Assembly (NCBI GenBank): GCA_963722295.1
Contig: CAVRLB010000010.1
Coordinates: forward strand, 248,001-312,000
DNA: 64,000 bases
Direction: 5' to 3'
Source: Brooklawnia sp032229645
GTDB taxonomy: Bacteria > Actinomycetota > Actinomycetes > Propionibacteriales > Propionibacteriaceae
The notes beneath the pieces were generated by a model. It saw nothing but the letters and a program-made list of their open reading frames with translations. It had not been told where the DNA came from and did no database searches. Of this stretch, positions 35,760 to 44,151 are shown piece by piece; within the stretch, counting starts at the first letter, position 1, and each line of letters starts with the position of its first letter. Position numbers and translations under genes: made by a program.

Positions 35760-36395
35760 TTACCTCACGGGCTGCGTTTCACGTGAAACGCTCTGAACCC
35801 GAACCACAAAAGTCTCCTCAAGGTTAGCGGCTGCCCGCACCGGCCGCACGTCCGCCACGAGCCCGCTGGCGAGCAAACTGCTCTGCGCCTCGGCTACCTC
35901 GTCGGCTGCCGAAGAGCCTTTCAACGCAAGCAGCTCACCGCCGGGGAGAAAGAGGTGCTTCGTCCAGCCCACCAAGCGGGACAGCGGAGCAACGGCTCGC
36001 GCGGTCACAACCTGGAAGGATCCCTCGAGGTCCTCAGCCCGAGCCCGCACGACTCGCACACGATCATCGAGGCCCAGCTCAGCAACCACCTCTGTCAAGA
36101 AGACCGAGCGGCGCAACAGTGACTCGACCAGCACAACCGACACATCGGGACGAACAATGGCAAGAGGGATTCCAGGAAGACCTGCACCGCTGCCGATGTC
36201 CGCCACCGAAGCACCCTTGGAAACCAAGGGCGCAACCGCCACGCTGTTCAAAATATGTCGGTCCCAGAGCCGATTCGCCTCACGGGGCCCAAGCAGACCT
36301 CTATCGATTCCTCGACTTGCCAATATATCGACATATCGAGTAATCACCTCGCGGTCGTCCCCGAAGACACTCTCCAGGACGGCCTCGCCGACCAC
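35760..36395 (-). CDS. rsmG: 16S rRNA (guanine527-N7)-methyltransferase RsmG
   Basis: 211 residues. Family landmarks are DRHILNSVAV (about 44-53), the SAM-binding ADIGSGAGLPGIPLAI (about 65-80) and VTARAVAPL (about 130-138). It methylates G527 of 16S rRNA. The start codon directly abuts the stop of jag, and the last codons encode VSRETQPVR across the second parS site. An AT-rich stretch in codons for YVDILAS is near-identical to part of the palindrome downstream of parB. Confidence 0.95.
   Translation of the reverse strand: MVGEAVLESVFGDDREVITRYVDILASRGIDRGLLGPREANRLWDRHILNSVAVAPLVSKGASVADIGSGAGLPGIPLAIVRPDVSVVLVESLLRRSVFLTEVVAELGLDDRVRVVRARAEDLEGSFQVVTARAVAPLSRLVGWTKHLFLPGGELLALKGSSAADEVAEAQSSLLASGLVADVRPVRAAANLEETFVVRVQSVSRETQPVR
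35776..35789. promoter_or_regulatory. parS site 2 (at the 3' end of rsmG)
   Basis: GTTTCACGTGAAAC, identical to site 1 and 73 bases from it. It lies in the final codons of rsmG. Two perfect sites this close to oriC define the ParB loading centre. Confidence 0.95.
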
Positions 36396-36869
36396 TCAGT
36401 CGGCCTTCCGGATCACCACATGCCGGTTCGGCTCTTGACCCTCGGACTCGCTCACCAACCCGGCAGCCGCCACGACATCGTGAACAACCTTCCGCTCGAA
36501 GGCGTTCATCGCACCGAGCCGCGCCGGTTCGCCCGTCTCCTGCACCTCCACGATCGCCTCGGTCGCGAGACCTTGAAGCTCGATCCGGCGCTTCTCACGA
36601 AAGCCTGCCACGTCGAGCATCAGACGGCTGCGCTTACCCGTCTCGGTCATCACTGCCAGCCGGGCCAGCTCCTGCAGCGCACTCAACACCTCGCCATCGC
36701 GTCCCACCAGCACGTCGCTGTCGGTCACGATCGACACATGCGCGCGGTCGCCTTCCGAAAAGATGTCGATGTCCCCATCGAGATCTGCGATCTCGAGCAA
36801 CTCCTCGAGATAGTCGGCGGCGACATCGCCCTCCGTATCGAGGACCTTGCGAAGCTCTTCAGTATCCAT
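36396..36869 (-). CDS. jag: RNA-binding KH/R3H protein Jag (KhpB)
   Basis: 157 residues. A KH-like domain (about 45-95, with the G-x-x-G loop LVGRDGEVL) and an R3H domain (about 100-150, with LGAMNAFERKVVHDVV) are seen. The N-terminal Jag_N domain of Firmicutes is reduced to an acidic segment of about 40 residues, as in other actinobacteria. It binds RNA with KhpA and affects division and envelope growth. Its place between yidC and rsmG is conserved. Confidence 0.92.
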   Translation of the reverse strand: MDTEELRKVLDTEGDVAADYLEELLEIADLDGDIDIFSEGDRAHVSIVTDSDVLVGRDGEVLSALQELARLAVMTETGKRSRLMLDVAGFREKRRIELQGLATEAIVEVQETGEPARLGAMNAFERKVVHDVVAAAGLVSESEGQEPNRHVVIRKAD

Positions 36870-36927
36870 CGTGAACTCTCCTGATCTGGACGCTTGATTC
36901 TGGGACCGACCGGACCCGAGGTTCGCG

Positions 36928-38022
36928 CTACTTCTTCTTACGTGCGGCGCGACTGCTGCGCTGCACTTGCTGACGCTGAACCACTTGCTTCTGGTCGCCG
37001 TCGGTGCGCACGGTCTGGCGATTCACCTGCTGGCGGTTCACCGTCGTCGGTTCGCCGGACTGACCTTTGACCGTCCTGCTCCCAGCGGCAGTGCCGCCAC
37101 TGGAGCGCTTGCGGCCCTTGTTCGCGCGCTGACGTTCCATCTCCTTGGGGTCCTTCCCCTTCGCGACCATCCGCTCCTCCCACTCGACGTAGGCAGGGGT
37201 GTTCGGCGTCGGGTAGTTCCTGATGATCACGTACTGCTGGATGAAGGTCCACAGGTTGCTGATGATCCAGTAGACAAGCACACCCACCGGAATCTGCGGA
37301 CCGATGAAGATGTACATCGCGGGCATCAGATACAGCATCATCTTCTGCTGCTGGCCCATCGGACCCTCGAAGGCCGACGGCGGCATGTTGCGGCGCATCA
37401 TGTGCAACTGCTGGAAGAAGAGCAGTGCCGTCATCAAGATGATCATGATGAGCGTCAGAACCTGAGTGGCGCCGAAGCCGTTGGTCATCGGCAAGAAGGT
37501 GCCGGACAGCTGCGCATTGAACAGCGTCGCATGCCGAAGCGATTCGACAAGGTCCGGATTGTCCACGAAGAACGTGCCTCTGGCCTGCCCCTGTGCGGCA
37601 CCATAGAGCACTCGATACAGACCCCAGAAAATCGGTAGCTGAATCAACATCGGCAGACAGCTCGACGTTGGGCTGACTCCTTCTTCCTTATACAGCTTCA
37701 TCGTCTCTTGGCCCAGACGCTCCCGATCCGAGCCGTACTTCTCCTGCAGCGCCTGCACCTTCGGCTGCAAAGCCTGCATGGCGCGCGACGAATTCAGCTG
37801 TTTCGCATAGAGCGGCATCATCAAGCTACGGATGACGATCGTCAAGACGATGATCGACAGGGCCCACGTGACGCCCGAATCGGTGCCGAAGATCGGCGCC
37901 CAGAGTCGGTGCGCGAGCACGATGATGCCCGAGACCGCCCAGTAGAGCGGCTGCATGATCGCACTGCCGATCTTGCCTAAGTCGTCCCAGATGCCAAGAA
38001 AGAGAAACGGATCGAAACCCAT
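36928..38022 (-). CDS. yidC: Membrane protein insertase YidC
   Basis: 364 residues. It inserts proteins into the membrane alone or with SecYEG. Five hydrophobic segments are visible, the key arginine of the hydrophilic groove lies in VLTIVIRSLMMPLYAKQL, and the YKEEGVSPTSSCLPMLIQLP stretch is the classic 60KD_IMP signature. A C-terminal basic, Gln- and Arg-rich tail of about 80 residues ends in AARKKK and likely contacts ribosomes. The stop of yidD and the start of yidC share one base. Confidence 0.96.
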   Translation of the reverse strand: MGFDPFLFLGIWDDLGKIGSAIMQPLYWAVSGIIVLAHRLWAPIFGTDSGVTWALSIIVLTIVIRSLMMPLYAKQLNSSRAMQALQPKVQALQEKYGSDRERLGQETMKLYKEEGVSPTSSCLPMLIQLPIFWGLYRVLYGAAQGQARGTFFVDNPDLVESLRHATLFNAQLSGTFLPMTNGFGATQVLTLIMIILMTALLFFQQLHMMRRNMPPSAFEGPMGQQQKMMLYLMPAMYIFIGPQIPVGVLVYWIISNLWTFIQQYVIIRNYPTPNTPAYVEWEERMVAKGKDPKEMERQRANKGRKRSSGGTAAGSRTVKGQSGEPTTVNRQQVNRQTVRTDGDQKQVVQRQQVQRSSRAARKKK

Positions 38023-38318
38023 CAGGTCGCCACCTCATAGTTGTCGGGCGCATCATCGCAGCCCCTGAAACGCTCGGGGTGCGCGGCCATTTCGGCCTCC
38101 ATAGCTGAACCGGGAACCGGATCGAATCCTCCGTGTGCCCAGGGATGACAACTGGCGATACGACGCACGATCAACCAGGAGCCCTTGATGGCGCCGTGTA
38201 GCTGCAGGGCCTCCAGCCCATAGGCGGAGCAGCTGGGGTAGTACTTGCACACATCTCCATAGAGCGGCGAGATCAGTTTGCGCCAGGCCATCACGAACCC
38301 GATCAGCAGATACTTCAT
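38022..38318 (-). CDS. yidD: Membrane insertion efficiency factor YidD
   Basis: 98 residues. The family motif PLYGDVCKYYPSCSAYGLEAL (19-39 or so) with its Cys pair and the later CHPWAHGGFDPVP are both intact. A short N-terminal amphipathic helix associates with the membrane. It overlaps rnpA by 4 bases, so the two are translationally coupled. Confidence 0.95.
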   Translation of the reverse strand: MKYLLIGFVMAWRKLISPLYGDVCKYYPSCSAYGLEALQLHGAIKGSWLIVRRIASCHPWAHGGFDPVPGSAMEAEMAAHPERFRGCDDAPDNYEVAT

Positions 38319-38662
38319 CGACGCCCCTCCAACTTCCGAAGCCCAGACTGCCAGGCACCTGCCAGATCACCAGACAGATCGGCCGAAGCCAGGGCAGCAG
38401 CGGGCAAGGCCCGCACCACGACCCGAGTCCCGGGCGGAGCTTCGTCCAGGTGCACCCGCACCAGGTGACGCAACTGCCGCTTCACCCGATTGCGAGTAAC
38501 GGCGTTGCCCACCTTCTTCGAAATCACGAATCCAACTCGTCGCTGCTGATCACCGGCCGACGACGCGTGTACCACGACACTCGGGCGCGCTACACGCACG
38601 CCACCACGAACCGTGGCACCGAATTCGCGCGATGCGCGCATCCGGGCGGCCGCCGGAAGCAT
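38315..38662 (-). CDS. rnpA: Ribonuclease P protein component
   Basis: 115 residues. The RNA-binding signature RNRVKRQLR lies at about 58-66 and the N-terminal region has AARMRASREF, both typical of RnpA, which helps the RNase P RNA process tRNA 5' ends. It starts 3 bases after the rpmH stop codon. Confidence 0.95.
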   Translation of the reverse strand: MLPAAARMRASREFGATVRGGVRVARPSVVVHASSAGDQQRRVGFVISKKVGNAVTRNRVKRQLRHLVRVHLDEAPPGTRVVVRALPAAALASADLSGDLAGAWQSGLRKLEGRR

Positions 38663-38665
38663 CAG

Positions 38666-38803
38666 TCAGGCGGAGAGCTCGGCCCGGCCCTTACGGCGGC
38701 GGGCCGAAACGATGGCTCGCCCCGCACGGGTGCTCATACGCGCCCGGAAGCCATGGGTACGGGAACGCCGGCGGTTGCTCGGCTGAAACGTGCGCTTACT
38801 CAA
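38666..38803 (-). CDS. rpmH: 50S ribosomal protein L34
   Basis: 45 codons and a stop. The protein begins with SKRTFQPSNRRRSRTHGFR after the initiator and ends GRAELSA, unmistakable L34. The start is TTG rather than ATG, with GGAGACC 7 bases upstream; no ATG lies in frame upstream of the conserved sequence. It is the first gene of the rpmH-rnpA-yidD-yidC-jag-rsmG-parA-parB run. Confidence 0.95.
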   Translation of the reverse strand: MSKRTFQPSNRRRSRTHGFRARMSTRAGRAIVSARRRKGRAELSA

Positions 38804-39252
38804 GGGAGGTCTCCGTCATTCGTCTCGTGCATGCTTCGGGTGAAGCAAGATATAGGAGCCATCGCCAGCCGGAGGTGCGGCCCCTGCGGGCATGCACGCG
38901 ATCCGTTCACGACAACGGTTCACTAATGTTACGCCACGCCCTCAATGATCGGCAAAAGCCCCCCTGAAACACCGCCACAACCCCGCGTCCAGCCGACACG
39001 CCGAACGATTCCTGATCTGTTGCGGTCTTCGCTTGCGTCCGGCCGCGGAAGTGACTAGCGTCTAGCGCCTGAAGCGAGTTTTCCACAGGCCGGCGGTCAG
39101 CAGCATTGCCTTTGGCTACCGGCCTTTTCGACGCAGGACCTGACGAGCGGGCATACCGACGGCAGACCTGTGGAAAACTATCGTGGGGGAGCGCGCTGAC
39201 GACTGCCATCGTCGATAGATCTGAAGACCTGAACAGAAGGTGAGTAGCGATC
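38804..39252. promoter_or_regulatory. dnaA: rpmH-dnaA intergenic region with DnaA-box-like sites
   Basis: A 449-base gap between divergent genes, holding the promoters of both. DnaA-box-like TTTTCCACA is at 39079-39087 and its reverse TGTGGAAAA at 39169-39177, about 85 and 165 bases before the dnaA start. They probably serve dnaA autoregulation. No other gene is seen. Confidence 0.65.
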
Positions 39253-40671
39253 GTGGCCGATGAGCATGAACTCATTTCAGCCGATGCGACGCTGGCAAAG
39301 GCCTGGCAGCACGTCTTGAATCATGCCGACAAGAACTCCCGGGCCTGGCTGAAGAGCTCACACCCGTTGACGGTCCACGGAACGGTCGTTCTCATCGCTG
39401 TACCCTCCGAGTTCGCCCGCGAGCGCCTCGAGACCCGCCAGCGTAGCGAGATCGAGCAGGCATTGTCGGATTTCTTCCACAATTCGATGCGGATCGCGGT
39501 CACCGTGCAACCCGACCTCGAGCTTGATCTGCAGCCACCCGATCCACCACCCGCGCCGGAGATCGTCGCTACCGCACTCACCCGCCGCGACGCGCCTCCG
39601 GTGGTGGCGCCCACAGCTCCCGCTGTCGAACGCAACGACGTCGACCGGCTGAACCCGAAGTACACCTTCGACAACTTCGTCATCGGCGACTCGAATCGCT
39701 TCGCACACGCCGCAGCAGCAGCAGTGGCCGAAAGCCCTGGAAAGGCCTACAACCCGCTGCTGATCTACGGCGATTCCGGGCTCGGCAAGACGCATCTGCT
39801 GCACGCGATCGGCCACTATGTCCGCGACTACTTCGAAGACGCCCGGGTCAAGTACGTCAGCACCGAAGAGCTGACCAACGACTTCATCAACGCAATCTCG
39901 GAGAACCGGACGACCGCCTTTCGGCGCACCTACCGCGATGTCGACGTGTTGTTGATCGATGACATCCAGTTCTTGGAGTCGAAGATCCAAACACAGGAAG
40001 AGTTCTTTCACACCTTCAACACGTTGCATAACGCTCAAAAGCAGATCGTGATGACCTCCGATCGGCATCCCAAGGCACTCGAGGCACTAGAACCCAGGTT
40101 GCGGAGCCGCTTCGAGTGGGGGCTGATCACCGACGTGCAGCCGCCCGACCTTGAGACCCGGATCGCCATTCTCAAGCGAAAGGCGGCGTCCGAGCGGCTT
40201 TCGTTGCCACCCGAGGTGCTTGAGTTCATCGGTTCGAGGATCCAGACGAATATCCGCGAACTTGAGGGCGCGTTGATCCGTGTCACGGCCTTCGCCTCGC
40301 TGAATCGTCAGGATGTCGACCTCAATCTCACCGAAGTCGTCCTCAAAGACCTCATCCCGATCGGACCGGAGGCCGAAGTCACGGCGTCCACGATCATCGA
40401 CGAGACCGCGAAGTACTTCGGTATCGGCATAGACGACCTGATCGGTACCTCACGAACGCAGACCTTGGTGACCGCACGCCAGATCGCGATGTATCTGTGC
40501 CGCGAACTGACCGACCTCTCGTTGCCGAAGATCGGCCAACAGTTCGGCGGCAAGGATCACACCACGGTGATGCATGCCGACCGCAAGGTCCGCCAGCTGA
40601 TGCGCGAACGTCGCAGCGTCTACAACCAGGTCACCGAGCTGACCAACAACATCAAACAGTCCGGCCACTGA
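39253..40671 (+). CDS. dnaA: Replication initiator DnaA
   Basis: 472 residues, GTG start with AGAAGG about 10 bases upstream. Domain I (about 8-90) and a short Pro/Ala-rich linker lead to the AAA+ domain with NPLLIYGDSGLGKTHLLHAI (Walker A near residue 173-180) and VLLIDDIQF (Walker B near 235). The C-terminal domain IV ends with the signature FGGKDHTTVMHADRKV that binds DnaA boxes. The linker is shorter than in Streptomyces. It opens oriC, which lies directly downstream. Confidence 0.98.
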   Translation: MADEHELISADATLAKAWQHVLNHADKNSRAWLKSSHPLTVHGTVVLIAVPSEFARERLETRQRSEIEQALSDFFHNSMRIAVTVQPDLELDLQPPDPPPAPEIVATALTRRDAPPVVAPTAPAVERNDVDRLNPKYTFDNFVIGDSNRFAHAAAAAVAESPGKAYNPLLIYGDSGLGKTHLLHAIGHYVRDYFEDARVKYVSTEELTNDFINAISENRTTAFRRTYRDVDVLLIDDIQFLESKIQTQEEFFHTFNTLHNAQKQIVMTSDRHPKALEALEPRLRSRFEWGLITDVQPPDLETRIAILKRKAASERLSLPPEVLEFIGSRIQTNIRELEGALIRVTAFASLNRQDVDLNLTEVVLKDLIPIGPEAEVTASTIIDETAKYFGIGIDDLIGTSRTQTLVTARQIAMYLCRELTDLSLPKIGQQFGGKDHTTVMHADRKVRQLMRERRSVYNQVTELTNNIKQSGH

Positions 40672-41152
40672 GCGTCGGCACAGCGGCATCGCGCGCACAG
40701 GCCTGTGGATAACGCTGCTGGCCTGTTGACATTGTCGAACAGTCAGTGGACAAGCGGTGCATACTCGTCCACAACCACGAGGTTCATCCACAACCAGCCG
40801 AGGACTCGTGGACGCCCAAGCAGAGTTGTCCACAGCCTGGCTTCACCCAGTGGACTAGCGGTGATGCGAGTTATCCCCAGATTCCACAGAAGTGATGACT
40901 ACTACTGAAGATAACTACATCCATTGGAACTCGAAGTCACCGCTGTGGATCGGCACACGTGGCCCCGCGTCTCGCACAGATCGACCAGCCGCCGCAGGCC
41001 AGCCGACCCACGCCAACCAGATGCTCGTGCCCATAGCCGAACAACCCTCAAGTAGTGGCTGAACCGGTTACCTGCTTAGCGGCTTGCTGGATATGATGCC
41101 AGACAGGATTGGGCGCATTGGCGTGTCCCCGGACGACGTAAGGACTTGCACC
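40672..41152. other. oriC: Replication origin oriC (dnaA-dnaN gap)
   Basis: A 481-base gap. DnaA boxes: perfect TTATCCACA on the minus strand (TGTGGATAA, 40704-40712), TTGTCCACA 40826-40834, TCATCCACA 40784-40792, TCGTCCACA 40765-40773, TTATCCCCA 40871-40879, and TGTGGATCG 40944-40952. A locally AT-richer stretch at about 40894-40922 could be the unwinding element. The box density and the place between dnaA and dnaN make this the origin. The dnaN promoter must also lie here. Confidence 0.9.
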
Positions 41153-42313
41153 GTGAAGATTCGCATGGAACGCGATGTGATGGCCGAGGCGGTGGCCTGG
41201 GCGGCACGTAGCCTGCCGAGTCGGCCGAGCGTCCCGATTCTGGCGGGTCTTCTGATCAAGACCGATGCCACCGGCGTGACGATGAGCAGTTTCGACTACG
41301 AGACCAGCGCCCAGGTGCAGGTCGAGGCCCAGGTCATCGACGAGGGGGAGGCGCTCGTCTCGGGCAAACTACTCGCCGAGATCGCACGTAGCCTGCCGAA
41401 TCGTCCGGTGGACTTCACCAGCGACGCCACCCGTGCCCAGCTGGTCTGTGGTTCGGCCCGCTTCACTCTGCAACTGCTGCCGGTCGCCGAATATCCGCAG
41501 CTTCCAGACATGCCGACCGCCGCCGGTGTGGTCGGCTCCAGCGAGTTCGCCCAGGCGATCAACCAGGTGGTCGTGGCCGCCGGCCGCGACGAGTTGCTTC
41601 CTGTCTTCACCGGAGTGCGTCTCGAGATCAAGGACGATGTGCTCTCGCTGCTCGCCACCGATCGCTACCGGATGGCCCTCAAGGAGCTTCCCTGGACTCC
41701 GGTCTCGAGCACGGCGCAAGGCGCCGCGTTGGTGCCGGCCCGCGTGCTGAGCGAGGCCGCCCGGTCGATGTCCAGCGGTGAGCAGATCACCTTGGCATTG
41801 ACGAACGGTGAAGCCGGAGAGGGATTGATCGGTCTCGAGGGCAGCGGGTCGGGTGCTTGCCGGCAGCTCACCACCCGGCTGCTCGGCGGCGAATTCCCCA
41901 AGGTTCGGCACCTGATGGACATTCAGCCGACCATCACCGTGCGCTGCAAGACCGAAGACATCATCGCCTCTGTCAAGCGCGTCTCCCTGGTGGCCGAGCG
42001 CAACAGCCCATTGCGGATGCTGATCGGCGACGAGCAGATCGCCTTGGAGGCCGCGTCCGGCGATCAGGCGCAGGCATCCGAAGCTGTTGTCGCGCAGATC
42101 GAGAACCTCGTTGGCGGCGAGCCCACGTTGAGCGCTGCCGGATTCAACCCGCACTATCTTTCCGATGCGCTCAATGCCATCGACTCCCCCTACGTTCACT
42201 TCTCGTTCACCGCGCCGGGCAAGCCCTGCCTGGTACGTGGGCTGGATGAGATCGATGGCGATCCGAAGGGCGACTACCGGCACGTCATCATGCTGATGCG
42301 CCTGCCGAACTGA
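41153..42313 (+). CDS. dnaN: DNA polymerase III beta clamp
   Basis: 386 residues from the GTG, giving VKIRMERDVMAEAVAWAARS at the start, which aligns with the family; AAGGA lies about 8 bases upstream. Three clamp domains are evident, with LPSRPSVPILAGLLI near residue 25 and the C-terminal YRHVIMLMRLPN that ends all beta clamps in the peptide-binding pocket. It forms the sliding ring for the replicase. Upstream in-frame ATGs at 41084 onward would add sequence not seen in the family. Confidence 0.97.
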   Translation: MKIRMERDVMAEAVAWAARSLPSRPSVPILAGLLIKTDATGVTMSSFDYETSAQVQVEAQVIDEGEALVSGKLLAEIARSLPNRPVDFTSDATRAQLVCGSARFTLQLLPVAEYPQLPDMPTAAGVVGSSEFAQAINQVVVAAGRDELLPVFTGVRLEIKDDVLSLLATDRYRMALKELPWTPVSSTAQGAALVPARVLSEAARSMSSGEQITLALTNGEAGEGLIGLEGSGSGACRQLTTRLLGGEFPKVRHLMDIQPTITVRCKTEDIIASVKRVSLVAERNSPLRMLIGDEQIALEAASGDQAQASEAVVAQIENLVGGEPTLSAAGFNPHYLSDALNAIDSPYVHFSFTAPGKPCLVRGLDEIDGDPKGDYRHVIMLMRLPN

Positions 42314-42317
42314 CATC

Positions 42318-43508
42318 GTGTACGTCGCTCGTCTCGAGCTTCATCAGTTCCGCAACTATGCCGCCGCAGACCTACGTCTGACCCCCGCAGTAACGATCTT
42401 TCAAGGCTCCAACGGCCAGGGCAAGACCAATCTGGTGGAGGCGATCGAATACCTCTCACGGCTCGAATCGCATCGGGTCAGCAACGACGGGCCGCTCGTC
42501 CAGGCCGGCACCCAGCAGGCCGTGGTACGAGCCGAGGTCGTGGCCGGTCTGGACGACAACCGCCGGCTGCTGCTCGAACTGGAGATCAATCCCGGCCGCG
42601 CCAATCGGGCGCGCATCAACAGGGGATCCCTCCCCCGCACCCATCAGCTGCTCGGTGCACTGCGCACCGTCGTCTTCTCTCCCGAAGACCTCAGCGTGGT
42701 CAAGGGTGATCCGGCGGCGCGTCGAGGCTTCCTCGACGATCTTGTGATCAGCCGCTGGCCGCGGATGCTGGGCGTCAAGCAGGACTACGACAAGGTCGTC
42801 AAACAGCGGAACTCACTACTGAAGTCGATCGCGACCGGGCGTGCCGACGCCGACGCCGAGTTCACCTTGGAGGTCTGGGATGACCAGCTGGTGACCTACG
42901 GCAGCGAACTGCTGGCCGCCCGGCTCGACACCCTGGCCGAACTCTTGGAGCCGGCGAGCCGCGCCTATGCGCAGATCGCTCCGGTCAACAATCAGGCCGC
43001 CGCTTCATACCGTGCCGGGTTCGCGCTGCCGGACGATCCGGCCGAGCTGCCGGAAGCGTTCAGGCAGGCCCTGGCCGATCGTCACCGCGAAGAGCTCGCG
43101 CGTGGCTTGACGCTGGTCGGGCCGCATCGAGACGATCTCTTCTTGAGCATCGGTGAATTGCCGGCGCGCGGTTACGCATCGCATGGCGAGTCGTGGTCAT
43201 TGGCATTGGCATTGCGGCTCGGCGCCTTCGAACTCTTGCGTTCTGACGGCATCGAAGCTGTGCTTATCTTGGACGATGTCTTCGCCGAATTGGACACCAC
43301 CCGCCGCGAGCGGCTGGCAGGGGCAGCACAGGAGGCCGAGCAGGTGTTGGTGACCGCAGCAGTGCCCGGCGATGTGCCGCATCAACTCGACGGTGCACGC
43401 TTCGAGATCAATGCCGGCCAGGTCTCGGCGGTCGAAGCGGCGGTCAAGCCGTCAGCAGTGCCGAGATCGTCGCCCGACCCGTCGTCCGAGATCGGCGACC
43501 ATGATTGA
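42318..43508 (+). CDS. recF: DNA gap-repair protein RecF
   Basis: 396 residues, GTG start 4 bases after dnaN. Walker A GSNGQGKT is at 30-37, the signature-like motif LPARGYASHGESWSLALALRL is in the C-terminal half and Walker B VLILDDVFAELD follows. It helps load RecA on gapped DNA with RecO and RecR. The extended C-terminus (about 25 residues rich in Pro and Ser) overlaps the next gene by 8 bases. Confidence 0.96.
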   Translation: MYVARLELHQFRNYAAADLRLTPAVTIFQGSNGQGKTNLVEAIEYLSRLESHRVSNDGPLVQAGTQQAVVRAEVVAGLDDNRRLLLELEINPGRANRARINRGSLPRTHQLLGALRTVVFSPEDLSVVKGDPAARRGFLDDLVISRWPRMLGVKQDYDKVVKQRNSLLKSIATGRADADAEFTLEVWDDQLVTYGSELLAARLDTLAELLEPASRAYAQIAPVNNQAAASYRAGFALPDDPAELPEAFRQALADRHREELARGLTLVGPHRDDLFLSIGELPARGYASHGESWSLALALRLGAFELLRSDGIEAVLILDDVFAELDTTRRERLAGAAQEAEQVLVTAAVPGDVPHQLDGARFEINAGQVSAVEAAVKPSAVPRSSPDPSSEIGDHD

Positions 43509-44103
43509 GCATCCCGGCGATCGTCGCGCTACCGAGCCGGACGATATCGCCGAGCCGGACGACATCTCGGTCTTTCCCGAACCGCTCGAGGCCGATGACC
43601 ATGACCCACTCGGTGTCGAGGTCGCCACCCACATCGCGCACGGCGTGGCCGGGATACTGCCGCCACCGCGGGGTGTGAACTCTGGACGAAGGCGCCGTCG
43701 TCGTCCAGAGTTGAGCGAGCAGCGATCGGGTTCGGGGCCCGACGACCGCGACCCGCATCCCCTGAAAGACGCGCTGAATCACCTTGTCAGCAGGCGGGGG
43801 TGGCAGACCCAACTGGGATTGCGCAGGCTGCTGGAAAGCTGGCCGCAGATCGTCGGACCGGTCAATGCCCAACACGCCCAACCTGTCGGCTTCGAGAACA
43901 AGGTGCTCTTTGTGCGGGCCGAATCGACCACCTGGGCGACCGCCCTGCGGCAGATGGCTCCGCAGGTGGTGGCCAGATTGAATGCCGAGTTGGGCGATGG
44001 CGCGGTGGTGCGCATAGACGTGCGTGGGCCGGCGGCTCCAAGTTGGTCGCACGGACCCCGCGCGGTACGCGATGGCCGCGGACCTCGCGACACCTACGGC
44101 TGA
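43501..44103 (+). CDS. DUF721 (DciA-like) protein
   Basis: 200 residues. The C-terminal half has the DUF721 core with LRRLLESWPQIVGPVNAQHA and VLFVRAESTTWATALRQMAP. The N-terminal 90 residues are acidic and low in complexity with a basic SGRRRRRRPE patch. DUF721 proteins next to recF in actinobacteria are related to DciA, which helps load the replicative helicase. It overlaps the recF stop by 8 bases. Confidence 0.85.
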   Translation: MIEHPGDRRATEPDDIAEPDDISVFPEPLEADDHDPLGVEVATHIAHGVAGILPPPRGVNSGRRRRRRPELSEQRSGSGPDDRDPHPLKDALNHLVSRRGWQTQLGLRRLLESWPQIVGPVNAQHAQPVGFENKVLFVRAESTTWATALRQMAPQVVARLNAELGDGAVVRIDVRGPAAPSWSHGPRAVRDGRGPRDTYG

Positions 44104-44138
44104 CGCACCGAAGCGCGCAGCCGTAGCCCACCTCCACC

Positions 44139-44144
44139 TAGACT
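44139..44144 (+). promoter_or_regulatory. Putative leaderless promoter -10 box
   Basis: TAGACT ends 7 bases before the ATG at 44152, identical in sequence and spacing to the box before cca. No ribosome site is seen. Confidence 0.5.
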
Positions 44145-44151
44145 GATCGCG

